DNA from: Thermoproteaceae archaeon
Lineage (GTDB): Archaea; Thermoproteota; Thermoprotei; Thermoproteales; Thermoproteaceae
Length of the DNA stretch: 64,000 bases
Direction of reading: 5' to 3'
Assembly: GCA_015521775.1 (NCBI GenBank)
Contig: WANN01000040.1
Coordinates: 22,129-86,128 of the forward strand
Shown: piece by piece, positions 1 to 9,035 of the stretch
How the letters are laid out: every line of letters starts with the position of its first letter
Position numbering within the stretch: the stretch's first letter is position 1
Position numbers and translations under genes: made by a program
The notes under the pieces: generated by a model
What the model was told of the DNA's origin: nothing
Database searches by the model: none
What the model saw: only the letters and a program-made list of their open reading frames with translations

Positions 1-807
1 AACAGTCTCACGAGGAGCAACATGGATAGGCACGGCTGGCTCAGGGAGCTTGGCCTCAAGACGGTCGAGGAGAATCCAGGCTTCGAGTACCTGTTGTGGG
101 TTGGCTGTATGGGCAGCTTCGACAGTAGGGCTAGGCAGATAATTGAGGCGTTCGTGGGCCTGCTCAGGGAGGCGGGAGTATTGGACAAGTTCGCCGTGTT
201 GGGGGACGCGGAGACGTGTTGCGGCGATCCAGCCCGTAGGCTGGGAGAGGAGTCCAGGTTCCAGGAGATAGCGCTTAGCAACGGGGAGCTCTTCGCCAAG
301 TACGGCGTGCGGCGCATAGTCACTATATGCCCCCACGGATACAACGCGTTCAAGAACGAGTACCCACAGCTTGGCGTGAAGATCGAGGAGGTGGTGCACC
401 ACTCAGAGTTTTTGGCGCGGCTTATTGATGAGGGCCTCATAAGGCCCGGCGCGAGCGGCGAAACATATACTATACACGACCCGTGCTACCTGGCCAGGTA
501 CAACGACGTGGTGAAGCCCCAGAGGAAGGTCGTTGTCAGGGTGGGTCGCATAGCCGAGGCCGACAGGAATGGGAGGAACACTATGTGCTGCGGCGCAGGC
601 GGGGCCAACTACTGGTACGACGTGGCCACCGAAAGGGAAAGGATAAGCCACGTCAGGGCCAAGGAGCTTGGGAAAACCGGCGCCAACGTGGTGGTCACCA
701 TGTGTCCCTTCTGTAACGCAATGATCGGCGACGCGGTAAGGACACGCAACATGGATGTGAAGGTCATGGACATAGCGGAGGTCCTACGCCATGCGCTCGG
801 CCGCTGA
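1..807 (+). CDS. CCG-domain Fe-S oxidoreductase (HdrB/HdrD/FadF-like), 5'-truncated
   Basis: The frame is open to the left edge, so the ATG at 22 is probably internal and the true start lies outside the window. Two cysteine-rich CCG domains are visible. The first has Cys in WVGC, then CCGDP and CPHG. The second has Cys in DPC, then CCGAGG and CPFC. In this family (HdrB, HdrD, GlpC, FadF) such domains bind [4Fe-4S]-type clusters and pass electrons to quinones or disulfides; the missing N-terminus often carries ferredoxin or membrane parts. An acyl-CoA dehydrogenase lies about 4 kb downstream, so a FadF-like role in accepting electrons from fatty-acid oxidation is possible but inferred. The family call is firm; the partner is unknown. 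Confidence 0.85.
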   Translation, partial: NSLTRSNMDRHGWLRELGLKTVEENPGFEYLLWVGCMGSFDSRARQIIEAFVGLLREAGVLDKFAVLGDAETCCGDPARRLGEESRFQEIALSNGELFAKYGVRRIVTICPHGYNAFKNEYPQLGVKIEEVVHHSEFLARLIDEGLIRPGASGETYTIHDPCYLARYNDVVKPQRKVVVRVGRIAEADRNGRNTMCCGAGGANYWYDVATERERISHVRAKELGKTGANVVVTMCPFCNAMIGDAVRTRNMDVKVMDIAEVLRHALGR

Positions 808-932
808 CAATCGCGGTGTGGGCATACCCCCAGGACGGCTATGCTTGGCACGCCCCCTTGGGCGCCTCTATGGGCACAGCGCTAGGGAAGGCCTCTCAGC
901 AATACATGTAAGCGCTCTTACAGGGGCAAACA

Positions 933-1451
933 CTAGGAGTTCCTGTCCCTAATTGCCCTAACAATGCCGTCCACCATATCGCTTGTGGCCACCGCGTCAA
1001 GCAGCACCGTGGCCGCCGTCACCATTTCCTCGTTGTTTGGGTCCGTATAGTACTTGACGCCCAGTATCGCGGCCACCTTGTCCTCCAGGGAGGCCAAGTG
1101 GAGGAGGAAAGGTACTACCGGCATGTTGTTCTCGCGCGCCATTTCTAGGCCTATGCGGGTCGTGTCGCTTTCCAGCTTCAGCGGGTCTACATTCAACTCC
1201 TCAAGGTATTTCCTCGGCAAGTCCAAAACCACTATGTACTGTGGGTCCACGGCCCTGAACATGACCATGTCGCTATTGTCCTTGTATACGGCCATGAGGA
1301 GCGGGTTGCGGCCGCTCCTGGACAACACGAAGTTCATGTGGGAGTCCTGGGGCAGCGATCTGATCCTCGCTGCTGCCTCCTCCTCAGTAAGCTCTTCAAA
1401 GCCGTTCTGACGCGCCAACTGTACTATTTGTCTTGAAACGTCTTCCATCAT
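933..1451 (-). CDS. hypothetical protein (172 aa)
   Basis: I do not recognise this family. The protein is soluble, about 172 residues, with no signal peptide or membrane segment. The first half is mixed alpha/beta and includes a hydrophobic YIVVLDLP strand; the second half is mainly helical. Two Met codons (1451 and 1448) could start it. A TATA-like element (ttattaaa-type on the minus strand, about 1470-1478) lies about 25 nt upstream, which fits a leaderless transcript. It follows a ribbon-helix-helix gene on the same strand with only 29 nt between them, so the two may be co-regulated. No function can be assigned. Confidence 0.65.
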   Translation of the reverse strand: MMEDVSRQIVQLARQNGFEELTEEEAAARIRSLPQDSHMNFVLSRSGRNPLLMAVYKDNSDMVMFRAVDPQYIVVLDLPRKYLEELNVDPLKLESDTTRIGLEMARENNMPVVPFLLHLASLEDKVAAILGVKYYTDPNNEEMVTAATVLLDAVATSDMVDGIVRAIRDRNS

Positions 1452-1480
1452 AGTGTTGGAAAACGGGGTAATAAATGTAG

Positions 1481-1696
1481 CTACAGGTAGCCCAACGCCT
1501 TGAGCCTCCTCTTTATCTCCTCGATTTCCTCGGGGCTCAACGTGGGCTCCCTCCCCTCCTTCATGGCGACTATTTCCCTCAACAGGTAGGTCACGTACTC
1601 GGAGACCGACCTGAACCCCGTTCCCTGTATCATGGACTCTAGCCTCCTATATAGCGTGACGGGTATGGACACCGTAGTGTACTTCCTTTCCTCCAC
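1481..1696 (-). CDS. ribbon-helix-helix (CopG/Arc-type) DNA-binding protein
   Basis: This 71-residue protein starts at GTG 1696. Its N-terminal strand TTVSIPVTLYRRLE is followed by two helices (SVSEYVTYLLREIVA), the classic RHH pattern, and a charged tail ends in LSPEEIEEIKRRLKALGYL. RHH proteins bind DNA as dimers through the N-terminal strand, often as regulators or antitoxins. A TATA-like box around 1714-1722, between it and the phosphodiesterase gene, gives it its own leaderless start. A close relative with almost the same tail is encoded at 6320-6517 beside APS kinase, so the pair probably belongs to one system. No toxin partner is evident. Confidence 0.82.
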   Translation of the reverse strand: MEERKYTTVSIPVTLYRRLESMIQGTGFRSVSEYVTYLLREIVAMKEGREPTLSPEEIEEIKRRLKALGYL

Positions 1697-1716
1697 GTAG
1701 GTGCCGTTGCATGTGA

Positions 1717-3036
1717 TTAAATCCTTTTCCTCAGGAGCCCGGCGAGCGCGCTCGCCACGTCAACCGCGTACATGTCCCTCTTACCGGGCTCGTACGGGCT
1801 CAATATGTAGATGCCGTCGAAACTGTGGAGGGAGTCGTCGGGGCCCCTATCGTTTTCCGATAGCCAGTACGTCTCATAGCCCACCGTCTGCACGGGCCTC
1901 ACGCGCACGTTGTCGAAGTAGACTATGAGGTCGGGGTAGTCCCCCTTCACGGCCCTGTAGAGCTCCTGGGGCCGGTAGACCTGAGACTCCACGTATCCCC
2001 AGGGACACTTGAGGGCCTTTACCTTGCGCCTAAAGTCACGAATAACGTCCCAGTACTCCTCCTCCGAGACTATGCCCTGGGGCTCCCTCCCCGCCTTGTT
2101 AACGAACACCCTAGCGTAGTACCCGCCCCACGCCCAGAGCTGCGTCCTCTTCCAGTCCACCTCGCTCCTCTCTATGTCCTCGCCTCTGGCAGGCTCCGAC
2201 CTGAAGTGGAGGTACCCCTGTTCTGCAAGCCACATATTAACAGCGAAGACGCCCCTCTGCGCCTGGTTTCCATGGTCGGACAGTACCGCTACGGCCATAT
2301 GATCGCCCCACCTCTTCTTCGCTGCTCTGACCAGGTCCCCGATCAGCCCGTCTATAAGCTTGTAGTATTCGCTGAAGTAAGCCTCGTAGGCTGTGCCAGG
2401 CACATACTGCGGGTGCTGCGGGTCGAAGTACTTTTGGTAGAGGTGGTGCAGCCTGTCCGTGCCGATTTCATGCAGCACGAAGACGTCCCAGGGGTACTTC
2501 TCCATGAGCATCTTGGCGGCTCTCCACCTCTTGACCGTCATGTCCACCAGGCCCTTATACGCTTCGTCCTTCTTGTCGGTCCTGTAGGGTATGTCGAACA
2601 CGTAGCCGCCCACAGACCCAACTATCTCGTCGGCTATGCCTGCCGGGTACGTCCACTGCCTATTGGTGTCGGGGGTGTAGAAGTCGCTTACCCATATGCC
2701 GTACTTCCTGGGCGGATACCCCGGGGGCAAGCCGACTACTATGGAGCGCAGTCCCTCTACCTCCCAGAAAAACCTCTCCCTAAGGCTCTGCGACGTCACG
2801 ATGTATCCCTCGTACGTTCCCCTCTTCAGGTGCCTAAAACCGTATATCCCCAGCTCCCCGGGATCCCTTCCGGTGAACATGGAAGCCCATGCGGGGACCG
2901 TTATAGGCGGATCGACGGCGCGCAACGTCCCCCATTTTCCCCCATCCCTCAGCTCGGACATGTTGCTGAGTTCGTCGGACAGCTTCGAGAATGCGTCAAA
3001 GGGCATGCCGTCCAATGCAAAAACCAGTAGCCTCAT
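1717..3036 (-). CDS. type I phosphodiesterase / nucleotide pyrophosphatase-like (alkaline phosphatase superfamily)
   Basis: This is a metal-dependent phospho- or sulfo-ester hydrolase of the alkaline phosphatase superfamily. It begins MRLLVFALDGMPFD, whose Asp is a metal ligand. PPITVPAWASMFTG holds the nucleophilic Thr, GTDRLHH supplies Asp/His ligands, and LSDHG supplies the second metal site. The frame runs on to 3081, but a TATA-like element at about 3083-3095 places transcription near 3062, so ATG 3036 is preferred. No signal peptide is seen, so it is probably cytoplasmic. RHH genes and APS kinase nearby suggest nucleotide or sulfonucleotide turnover (APS, PAPS or PAP), which is inference. 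The length of about 439 residues suits the family. Confidence 0.85.
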   Translation of the reverse strand: MRLLVFALDGMPFDAFSKLSDELSNMSELRDGGKWGTLRAVDPPITVPAWASMFTGRDPGELGIYGFRHLKRGTYEGYIVTSQSLRERFFWEVEGLRSIVVGLPPGYPPRKYGIWVSDFYTPDTNRQWTYPAGIADEIVGSVGGYVFDIPYRTDKKDEAYKGLVDMTVKRWRAAKMLMEKYPWDVFVLHEIGTDRLHHLYQKYFDPQHPQYVPGTAYEAYFSEYYKLIDGLIGDLVRAAKKRWGDHMAVAVLSDHGNQAQRGVFAVNMWLAEQGYLHFRSEPARGEDIERSEVDWKRTQLWAWGGYYARVFVNKAGREPQGIVSEEEYWDVIRDFRRKVKALKCPWGYVESQVYRPQELYRAVKGDYPDLIVYFDNVRVRPVQTVGYETYWLSENDRGPDDSLHSFDGIYILSPYEPGKRDMYAVDVASALAGLLRKRI

Positions 3037-3161
3037 GTTCGTGCGGCCCCCGCCAATTTTTATGTATGTGCGTTTACGCAATGCCCAATTTATAGGGTTG
3101 AGTCGACTTCAAGCTTCATGATGGTAAATGTAATAAATTGTGTATACCCACTTGAAATTTT

Positions 3162-5159
3162 ATGGGATTGGTTAAATTTGAGGACATACGGAACGCGGCG
3201 GTTATTGGGGCCGGCACTATGGGGCACGGCATAGCCGAGCAGCTCGCCATATTGGGCATAAACGTCAGGGTTAGGGACGTATCGCCCGGCATACTGAAAA
3301 GCGCCCGGGAACGGATCGAGTGGTCCCTCAACAAGCTCTACAAGCGTGGCGCCATAAGGGAAGAGCCCGCCAAGGTGCTGGACCGCATATATTTCACTAC
3401 TAGCCTAGAGGAGGCGCTCGCCGACGTGGAACTGATGGTTGAGGCTGTGCCCGAGCGACTGGAATTGAAGCATGAGGTTTTCAGGGCAGCGGCAGCCCAC
3501 GCACGTCCCAACGCGTTGCTGGCCACCAATACGGGCTCGATACCTATAACCGAGATCGCCGAGGTCCTGCCGGAGGATAGGAGGCAGAACACGGTCGGTC
3601 TCCACTTCTTCAATCCCGTGGTCCTCATGCCCATAGTTGAAGTGGTTAGGGGCCGCTACACAAGCGACGGTGCCCTTGGCTTGGGCGTCAAGCTGGTTGA
3701 GTATATGGGCAAGACTCCTGTTATAGTACGTAAAGATGTTCCTGGATTTATATCTAACCGCATGTCGGTGCGATATATAGGCGCAGCGGCACGCCTAGTG
3801 GAATGGGGGGCAGCCACTCCGGCCGAGGTGGACGCGGCGCTAAGGTACCGGCTCGGGCTGCCCATGGGGGTCTTCGAAATGGTGGATTTTTCCGGCCTGG
3901 ACGTCTTCTACTATTATTTCGAGGAAACGATTAGGCGCGGCCTAAAGGAGGAGATACCGGCCATAGTGAAGAGGATGTTCGAGGAGGGGGTCCTCGGCAT
4001 GAAGTCGGGGAGGGGCTTCTATACGTATCCTGCCCCCGGCGTCTACGTGAGGGTCTCCCTGCCCCGCTCGGCCGCGCACAAAGTGGACGTGCTCAAGGTG
4101 TTGGCGCCCATGATAAACGAGGGTGCGTTCCTTATAAGGGAGGGGGTGGCCACCGCCGCCGACATAGACACGATCATGAAGTTGGGTTTCGGCTTTCCCC
4201 TCGGCGTGATGGAGTACGGCGACATTTTCGGCCTGGACGCCGTCAAGTCGTCCCTGGAGACCCTGGCGAGGCACAAGGACTTCTATGCGCCGGACCCCAT
4301 GATAAGCGGCATGGTGGCCGAGGGCAGGCTGGGCGTGAGGTCGGGGAGGGGCTTCTACGAGTACGGCGATGTGAAAGAGGAGAGGATGAGGGGCGTCGTC
4401 GTGAGGAGGGAGGGCCAAATAGGCTGGATAGTACTGAATAGGCCGGAGGTCCTCAACGCCATGGACATGGAGATGATGGACGAGGTGGAGGGCGCGGTGG
4501 GCGCCCTGGAGAGGGACCCAGACGTGCGCGTGATCGTCATAATAGGCGCCGGGAGGGCCTTCAGCGCGGGCGCCGACGTGTCCATGCTCTCCAAGTTCGG
4601 CCCCGGGGACGCATACGCCTTTTCGAAGCGCGAGCATAGGCTGGCCGAAAGGGTCGAGAGGTGCGGCAAGCCCACCATATGCGCCATAGGCGGGTACGCT
4701 TTGGGGGGAGGTCTGGAGCTCGCCATGGGGTGCGACATTAGGATTGCGGCCGAGGACGCGAGGCTGGGCCTACCGGAGATAAACCTGGGCATAATGCCCG
4801 GCGGTGGGGGGACACAGAGGCTCGTGAAGTTGGTCGGCCTGGGAAGGGCGTTGTGGATGATGATGATGGGGGAGCAGTTGGGCGCGCTGGACGCGCAGCA
4901 GTACGGCCTTGTGAACCTCGTAGTCCAACCAGCCACACTGGAGGGCGAGACAAGGCTACTGGCCCGCAGACTGGCCTCCATGCCCCCCATGGCCCTTAGG
5001 TCCATAAAGGCTGCAGCACGTGCGGCTGCTGATTCCCCCCTGGAGAGGGGGCTCGAGGTCGAGGCCGCGCACTTTTCCTCGCTCTTCGCCACCCGTGACG
5101 CCAAGGAGGGAATCTCGGCGTTCCTGGAAAAGAGGCGTCCCACTTTCCGGGGCGAATGA
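3162..5159 (+). CDS. fused 3-hydroxyacyl-CoA dehydrogenase / enoyl-CoA hydratase
   Basis: This bifunctional enzyme converts crotonyl-CoA (or longer enoyl-CoAs) to 3-hydroxyacyl-CoA and oxidises it to acetoacetyl-type CoA. Residues 11-40 form the NAD-binding Rossmann fold, with GAGTMG at 16-21. Two dehydrogenase C-terminal domains follow to about residue 395. The hydratase domain starts near 405, with AFSAGADVSML (about 467), GGYALGGGLELAMG (about 510) and LPEINLGIMPGGGGTQRL (about 536). In crenarchaea this fusion serves in the 4-hydroxybutyrate CO2-fixation cycles as well as in beta-oxidation. A TATA-like taataaatt at 3130-3139 implies a leaderless start. The acyl-CoA dehydrogenase follows with an ATGA overlap, so they form one operon. 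Confidence 0.93.
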   Translation: MGLVKFEDIRNAAVIGAGTMGHGIAEQLAILGINVRVRDVSPGILKSARERIEWSLNKLYKRGAIREEPAKVLDRIYFTTSLEEALADVELMVEAVPERLELKHEVFRAAAAHARPNALLATNTGSIPITEIAEVLPEDRRQNTVGLHFFNPVVLMPIVEVVRGRYTSDGALGLGVKLVEYMGKTPVIVRKDVPGFISNRMSVRYIGAAARLVEWGAATPAEVDAALRYRLGLPMGVFEMVDFSGLDVFYYYFEETIRRGLKEEIPAIVKRMFEEGVLGMKSGRGFYTYPAPGVYVRVSLPRSAAHKVDVLKVLAPMINEGAFLIREGVATAADIDTIMKLGFGFPLGVMEYGDIFGLDAVKSSLETLARHKDFYAPDPMISGMVAEGRLGVRSGRGFYEYGDVKEERMRGVVVRREGQIGWIVLNRPEVLNAMDMEMMDEVEGAVGALERDPDVRVIVIIGAGRAFSAGADVSMLSKFGPGDAYAFSKREHRLAERVERCGKPTICAIGGYALGGGLELAMGCDIRIAAEDARLGLPEINLGIMPGGGGTQRLVKLVGLGRALWMMMMGEQLGALDAQQYGLVNLVVQPATLEGETRLLARRLASMPPMALRSIKAAARAAADSPLERGLEVEAAHFSSLFATRDAKEGISAFLEKRRPTFRGE

Positions 5160-6301
5160 GCGTGTTGACCGAGGAACATGACCTGGTGAGGAAAACGGTC
5201 GTGGAGTTCGTTGAGCGCTACGTGAGGCCCAACTCGCGGCGCATAGACTCGGGGTGGTATCCGCTGGAACTATTACGGGAGATGGGGAGGCTGGGCCTCC
5301 TGGCGCCCACGGCGCCCCCAGAGTACGGGGGTCCCGGCGCCGATTATAGGGCCCAGGCCATAGTTGTGGAGGAGCTGGGAAGGGCGAGCCCCTCGCTGGC
5401 CACCATAGCCGAGATACAGGGCTCCATGAACTTCGGCCTCATATATAGGCATGGCACCGAGGAGCTGAAGGAGAGGTGGCTGGAGAGGCTGGCCACGGGC
5501 GAGGCTGTCAGCGCGTTCGCGCTGTCCGAGCCGTGCTGCGGCTCGGACGCCGCGGCCATAGAGACCGTGGCGTATAGGGAAGGGGGGGAGTGGCGTATAA
5601 GCGGGACGAAGCTGTGGATCACCTCCGGCCTATACGCCGACCTATACCTGGTCTTTGCTAGGACTGGCCGGCCCGAGGAGAGGCATAGGGCCATCACGGC
5701 CTTCGCGGTGGAGCGTGGGGACTGTGTGGCGGCGTCCCCCATAGCCCTGATGGGCCTACGTGGATCGGGCACGGCCGAGGTCAAGCTGTCCGAGTGCGCG
5801 GTCGGCGACGATCAGGTGCTGGGGCAGGTCAACAGGGGCTTCTACCTGGCCATGGAGGCCATAAATTACGGCAGGCTCTCTGTGGGGGCCCTGGGTCTCG
5901 GCATAGCGAGGGAGGCCATGGCGGAGGCCAGGGAGTACGTGGCCCGGCGCAGGGCGTTCGGCAGACAGCTGTCCGAGTTCCAGTCGGTCAGGCACGCCAT
6001 AGCCGGGGTGCTCTCCCGCGCGGTCTCGGTGAGGCTCGTGGTGTACGAGACGGCGCGCATGGCCGACGCCGGGGACGCCGCGTTTGCCGCGTACGCCCAG
6101 GTGGCCAAGCTGGAGGGCAGCAGGCTGGCCGTGGACGCTACTAGGACGGCGATGCAGTTGATGGGGGGCTACGGCTATTCCACTGACTCGCACGTGGAGA
6201 TGCTGTACCGCGACGCCAAGATAACCGAAATATACGAGGGCGCCAACGAGCTCGTCCTGGACAGGATATACACGCTAGCTGAAAGGGATAGGTTTATATA
6301 G
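5156..6301 (+). CDS. acyl-CoA dehydrogenase
   Basis: This is an FAD-dependent acyl-CoA dehydrogenase of 381 residues, the normal family length. It has the N-terminal helical domain, the middle beta-domain with FALSEPCCGSDAAA and WITSG contacts to FAD and substrate, and a C-terminal helical domain with QLMGGYGYS. The usual catalytic Glu position is present in IYEGANE near residue 360. It overlaps the preceding hydratase/dehydrogenase gene by 4 nt (ATGA), showing translational coupling and a shared route. Electrons would leave through ETF, which is not encoded here; the truncated CCG-domain protein at the left edge is a possible later acceptor. Chain-length specificity cannot be read from the sequence. 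Confidence 0.93.
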   Translation: MSVLTEEHDLVRKTVVEFVERYVRPNSRRIDSGWYPLELLREMGRLGLLAPTAPPEYGGPGADYRAQAIVVEELGRASPSLATIAEIQGSMNFGLIYRHGTEELKERWLERLATGEAVSAFALSEPCCGSDAAAIETVAYREGGEWRISGTKLWITSGLYADLYLVFARTGRPEERHRAITAFAVERGDCVAASPIALMGLRGSGTAEVKLSECAVGDDQVLGQVNRGFYLAMEAINYGRLSVGALGLGIAREAMAEAREYVARRRAFGRQLSEFQSVRHAIAGVLSRAVSVRLVVYETARMADAGDAAFAAYAQVAKLEGSRLAVDATRTAMQLMGGYGYSTDSHVEMLYRDAKITEIYEGANELVLDRIYTLAERDRFI

Positions 6302-6319
6302 TGGGCGGACAAGCCTTCC

Positions 6320-6517
6320 ATGCCCACGGTCAACATAAGGGACGACCTGTACAGTAGGCTTGAGGAGTATGTGAGGCGTGTAGGGGCCTTCAACAGTGTG
6401 GAGGAGTTCGTCAACTTCGTGTTGGAGGAGCTCATAAGTGAGGAGAAGGAGAGCGCCCTGTCCCCAGAAGAGGAGGAGAAGGTAAAGGAACGCCTTCGCG
6501 CCCTCGGCTACATATAG
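6320..6517 (+). CDS. ribbon-helix-helix DNA-binding protein (paralog of 1481-1696)
   Basis: This 65-residue RHH protein has the N-terminal strand PTVNIRDDLYSRLEEYVRR, the SVEEFVNFVLEELI helices and a tail ending LSPEEEEKVKERLRALGYI. The tail is almost the same as that of the RHH protein at 1481-1696. A TATA-like ggtttatatag at about 6292-6302, overlapping the acyl-CoA dehydrogenase stop, sits about 25 nt before the ATG, so it has its own leaderless promoter. Its 3' end overlaps the convergent APS kinase gene by 10 nt. The context suggests a regulator or partner of sulfonucleotide metabolism; its target is unknown. Confidence 0.82.
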   Translation: MPTVNIRDDLYSRLEEYVRRVGAFNSVEEFVNFVLEELISEEKESALSPEEEEKVKERLRALGYI

Positions 6518-7059
6518 ATAGCCCTCAGTATAAGGCGGAACAACGTTTCGGCGTTGTGCTCTGGGCTGTTGTTTGCAGTGTCTAGGACCAGGTCGGGGTG
6601 TTCGGGCTCCTCGTAGGGGTCGCTTACCCCGGTGAAGTGCGGGATCTCGCCCTTCAGCGCCCTCGCATATAGGCCCTTTGGGTCCCTCCTCACGAGTATG
6701 TCTAGTGGGGCCTTGGCGTAGACCTCGAGGAACTCCACGCCGTACCCCCTAACTATCTCCTTGACCTTGCTCCGCACGTCCCTGTATGGGGAGACGAAGG
6801 CGGCGAGCACAACAGTGCCGCTGGACGCCAACATGCCGGCCACATGCGCCGCCCTGACCAGGTGCCTCTCCCTGTCGGTCCTAGTGAAGCCTAGATCTGT
6901 AGAGAGCCAGCTCCTCACCTCGTCGCCGTCGAGCACCTGGGCCCTGATCCCCGCCCTGCCGAGCATGTCTGCGGTGAGTCTTGCTATCGTGGTCTTGCCG
7001 CTGGCCGGCATCCCGGTGAGCCACGCGACGAGTCCCCTATCGAGGCATACACGGGCCAT
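6508..7059 (-). CDS. cysC: adenylylsulfate (APS) kinase
   Basis: This enzyme phosphorylates adenosine 5'-phosphosulfate to PAPS, the sulfate donor for sulfotransferases. The P-loop GMPASGKTT is at residues 16-24. It is followed by the family motifs LDGDEVR, LGFTRTDRERHLVR and SPYRDVR, then DPKGLYARA and FTGVSDPYEEPEHPDL. The length of 183 residues matches archaeal CysC. No ATP sulfurylase is seen next to it; PAPS may feed sulfation of surface glycans or lipids, which is inference. A TATA-like element (tttattaat on the minus strand, 7077-7088) gives a leaderless start at ATG 7059. The gene is convergent with the RHH gene. Confidence 0.92.
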   Translation of the reverse strand: MARVCLDRGLVAWLTGMPASGKTTIARLTADMLGRAGIRAQVLDGDEVRSWLSTDLGFTRTDRERHLVRAAHVAGMLASSGTVVLAAFVSPYRDVRSKVKEIVRGYGVEFLEVYAKAPLDILVRRDPKGLYARALKGEIPHFTGVSDPYEEPEHPDLVLDTANNSPEHNAETLFRLILRAIYM

Positions 7060-7157
7060 ACGGCTTAATTATATCCCATTAATAAATGTGTCTCATCATT
7101 AAAATTAATTACAGGGCCCCCGAAACGGTTTTATTCGAGGCCCCCCTTTCCCTGTAC
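7060..7157. promoter_or_regulatory. AT-rich divergent promoter region
   Basis: This short AT-rich region separates cysC (minus) from a large membrane-protein gene (plus). Reading minus, tttattaatggg at 7077-7088 lies about 25 nt before the cysC ATG. Reading plus, ggttttattcg at 7127-7136 lies about 25 nt before a GTG at 7158. The spacing supports leaderless transcripts in both directions and argues against the ATG at 7086 for the plus gene. Confidence 0.5.
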
Positions 7158-9035
7158 GTGAACCTGGTACGGGCAGTTGCCGCAAGTGGCGTTGCGGGCG
7201 CCGTGCTGTACGCGTTATGGCCCCAAACGCCCGAGGCGTATATGGCGGGCAAGGTCCAGCCGCTCCCCGGCATGGCACTGTTGGGCGTCCTGGCCCTTGT
7301 TGGCGGTCCCTCCACCCTGCTGGCCGCACTGTACCCCCCAGTGGCCTGGGCATTGCTCGGGTGGGACCCCCGCAACCTGCTTGCCGCTGCCCTAACCGCT
7401 CTGGCCCTCAACATGCGTGAGAGGTACGCCCTGGCGGCGGGAGCGCCCCTCGTTCTCGCGCCGGAATGGGGCATAGCGTTCTATTCTATGCACGCGATAA
7501 TGTTCAAGGATTGGCGGGCCGCGGCGGGCGCATCTGCGTCCCTGGCAGCCGCAGCCATTCTCGGCATCCCCGCGACGCTTATAGACGTCCCGTCGGCCAT
7601 ATGGGTGGCCCTCTGCATCGGCGCCGTATCGTACAGCGCCAAGCACGATAGGGCCCACATATGGGCGGCGCCGTACTTGGCCGGCTCCCTGGCCAACCCG
7701 ATTCTGGCCGTCATCCCAATCGCGTACTATATACCCCTATTCCTACGTGTCAGGGCATGGGAAAGGGTCGGCGACGACGTGTACGCGGTCGACGTGGCCA
7801 AGGCCGCGATCAAGCTGGCGCCCGCGGTCTTGGCGCTGGCCACGGCCATTTCGTTGGTCTCGTTCGTGGCGGAGCCTAAGCCCAGCCCCGAGGCGCTGTC
7901 CATACTGGCCTTAGTCAACGCGTCCCTCACCACGGACAACCCCACGTACGTCGCGTGGGCCCGACAGGTGGGGCTGCCCCTCCAAGTAGCCACGGGTACT
8001 GTGACCTGGTCGGACGGCGCCTGGGCATGGGACACGATGCTCCCCCACCCATGGTACCTGGCCAGGCTGCTCTACTGGGACGGGAATGGGTGGGCAACCG
8101 CGCTCAAGGTCTGGCCCAGGGAGGTTAGGGCCGTCCGGGGAAAGGAATCCGCCGTCTGTAGGCTGGATACTCCGAGCCTTAAATGGGTGGGGTCAAAGGG
8201 CACCTACGTGGCGTCCACACCCTGCGGCCCAATAGCCGTGGAGCTGGGCCCCGGAACCCTTGCGGTGCACGCCAATGGCACCATAACAGTCGCACTTGAT
8301 GTGGGGGACGCAGCGGTGGTGTTCATGCGTAACGGCACGGGCAAGGTGGTGACGCTTAGGGACGTGGTGGCCTGGCGTACAAACGCAGAGTACGAGCTGG
8401 GGGACGGGGCCGTGCTGCTGAGGGCCAACGGCACGCTGCGCTTCTCAGTTGCACTTAAGAACGCCACAACGACAACGTGGAGGCCAGGCACGCCGCCGCT
8501 TCTCGCGGAGAACCCGGACAACGTGGCGTCGGTTGTGAGGGCCGAGCAGTACGTCGACGTGATAAGGCTCAACGGCACTGGGTCCCTGAGGCTCAGCGCC
8601 AAGCTGCTCCTGGGGCTGAGGACGCCTCCTAGGGACCCCTACTTCGCCCCTTTGATACGCATAGACTACAACAAGACCTATTGGACGGGCGTCTGGATAA
8701 GGTACCGCGGCGGGTCTTGGGACCTCATATACGCCCCGGACTCGGCCGTGAACGCGACGACCGGCAAGCCCATCCCCCCCGGCAGGGCCAGGCTTGGGGG
8801 CCCCTCCATATCCGTGTCGCTGGAGGAGGGCGTCCACATAGTTGAGGTCGAGCGGACGGTCACGTATGGCGGCACGGTGGTCGACAGGCTCTGCGTCGAC
8901 GGCTCGTGCAAGGAGGAGACCTCCACCAGCGGCGTGCTGACAATATTCGACTTGGCGCCGGTCAACGCCACGATGAGCACAACAGTGACCGACTACGTCA
9001 GGGTGGTTCCCCTGGCCCTCAACGTGGAGGGCTGA
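7158..9035 (+). CDS. large membrane protein with N-terminal multi-pass region and extracytoplasmic beta-rich domain
   Basis: I do not recognise the family. The first 240 or so residues contain about seven or eight hydrophobic segments, the last of them (LAPAVLALATAISLVSFVA) leading into a domain of about 370 residues. That domain is rich in Thr, Val and Asn-x-Thr sites, has few Cys (one pair in LCVDGSCKEE), and looks extracellular and beta-rich. It may bind or process polysaccharide, but this is a guess. I prefer GTG 7158 over ATG 7086 because it has a TATA box at the right distance and begins directly at a membrane helix. Its 3' end overlaps the convergent membrane gene by 17 nt. Confidence 0.7.
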   Translation: MNLVRAVAASGVAGAVLYALWPQTPEAYMAGKVQPLPGMALLGVLALVGGPSTLLAALYPPVAWALLGWDPRNLLAAALTALALNMRERYALAAGAPLVLAPEWGIAFYSMHAIMFKDWRAAAGASASLAAAAILGIPATLIDVPSAIWVALCIGAVSYSAKHDRAHIWAAPYLAGSLANPILAVIPIAYYIPLFLRVRAWERVGDDVYAVDVAKAAIKLAPAVLALATAISLVSFVAEPKPSPEALSILALVNASLTTDNPTYVAWARQVGLPLQVATGTVTWSDGAWAWDTMLPHPWYLARLLYWDGNGWATALKVWPREVRAVRGKESAVCRLDTPSLKWVGSKGTYVASTPCGPIAVELGPGTLAVHANGTITVALDVGDAAVVFMRNGTGKVVTLRDVVAWRTNAEYELGDGAVLLRANGTLRFSVALKNATTTTWRPGTPPLLAENPDNVASVVRAEQYVDVIRLNGTGSLRLSAKLLLGLRTPPRDPYFAPLIRIDYNKTYWTGVWIRYRGGSWDLIYAPDSAVNATTGKPIPPGRARLGGPSISVSLEEGVHIVEVERTVTYGGTVVDRLCVDGSCKEETSTSGVLTIFDLAPVNATMSTTVTDYVRVVPLALNVEG

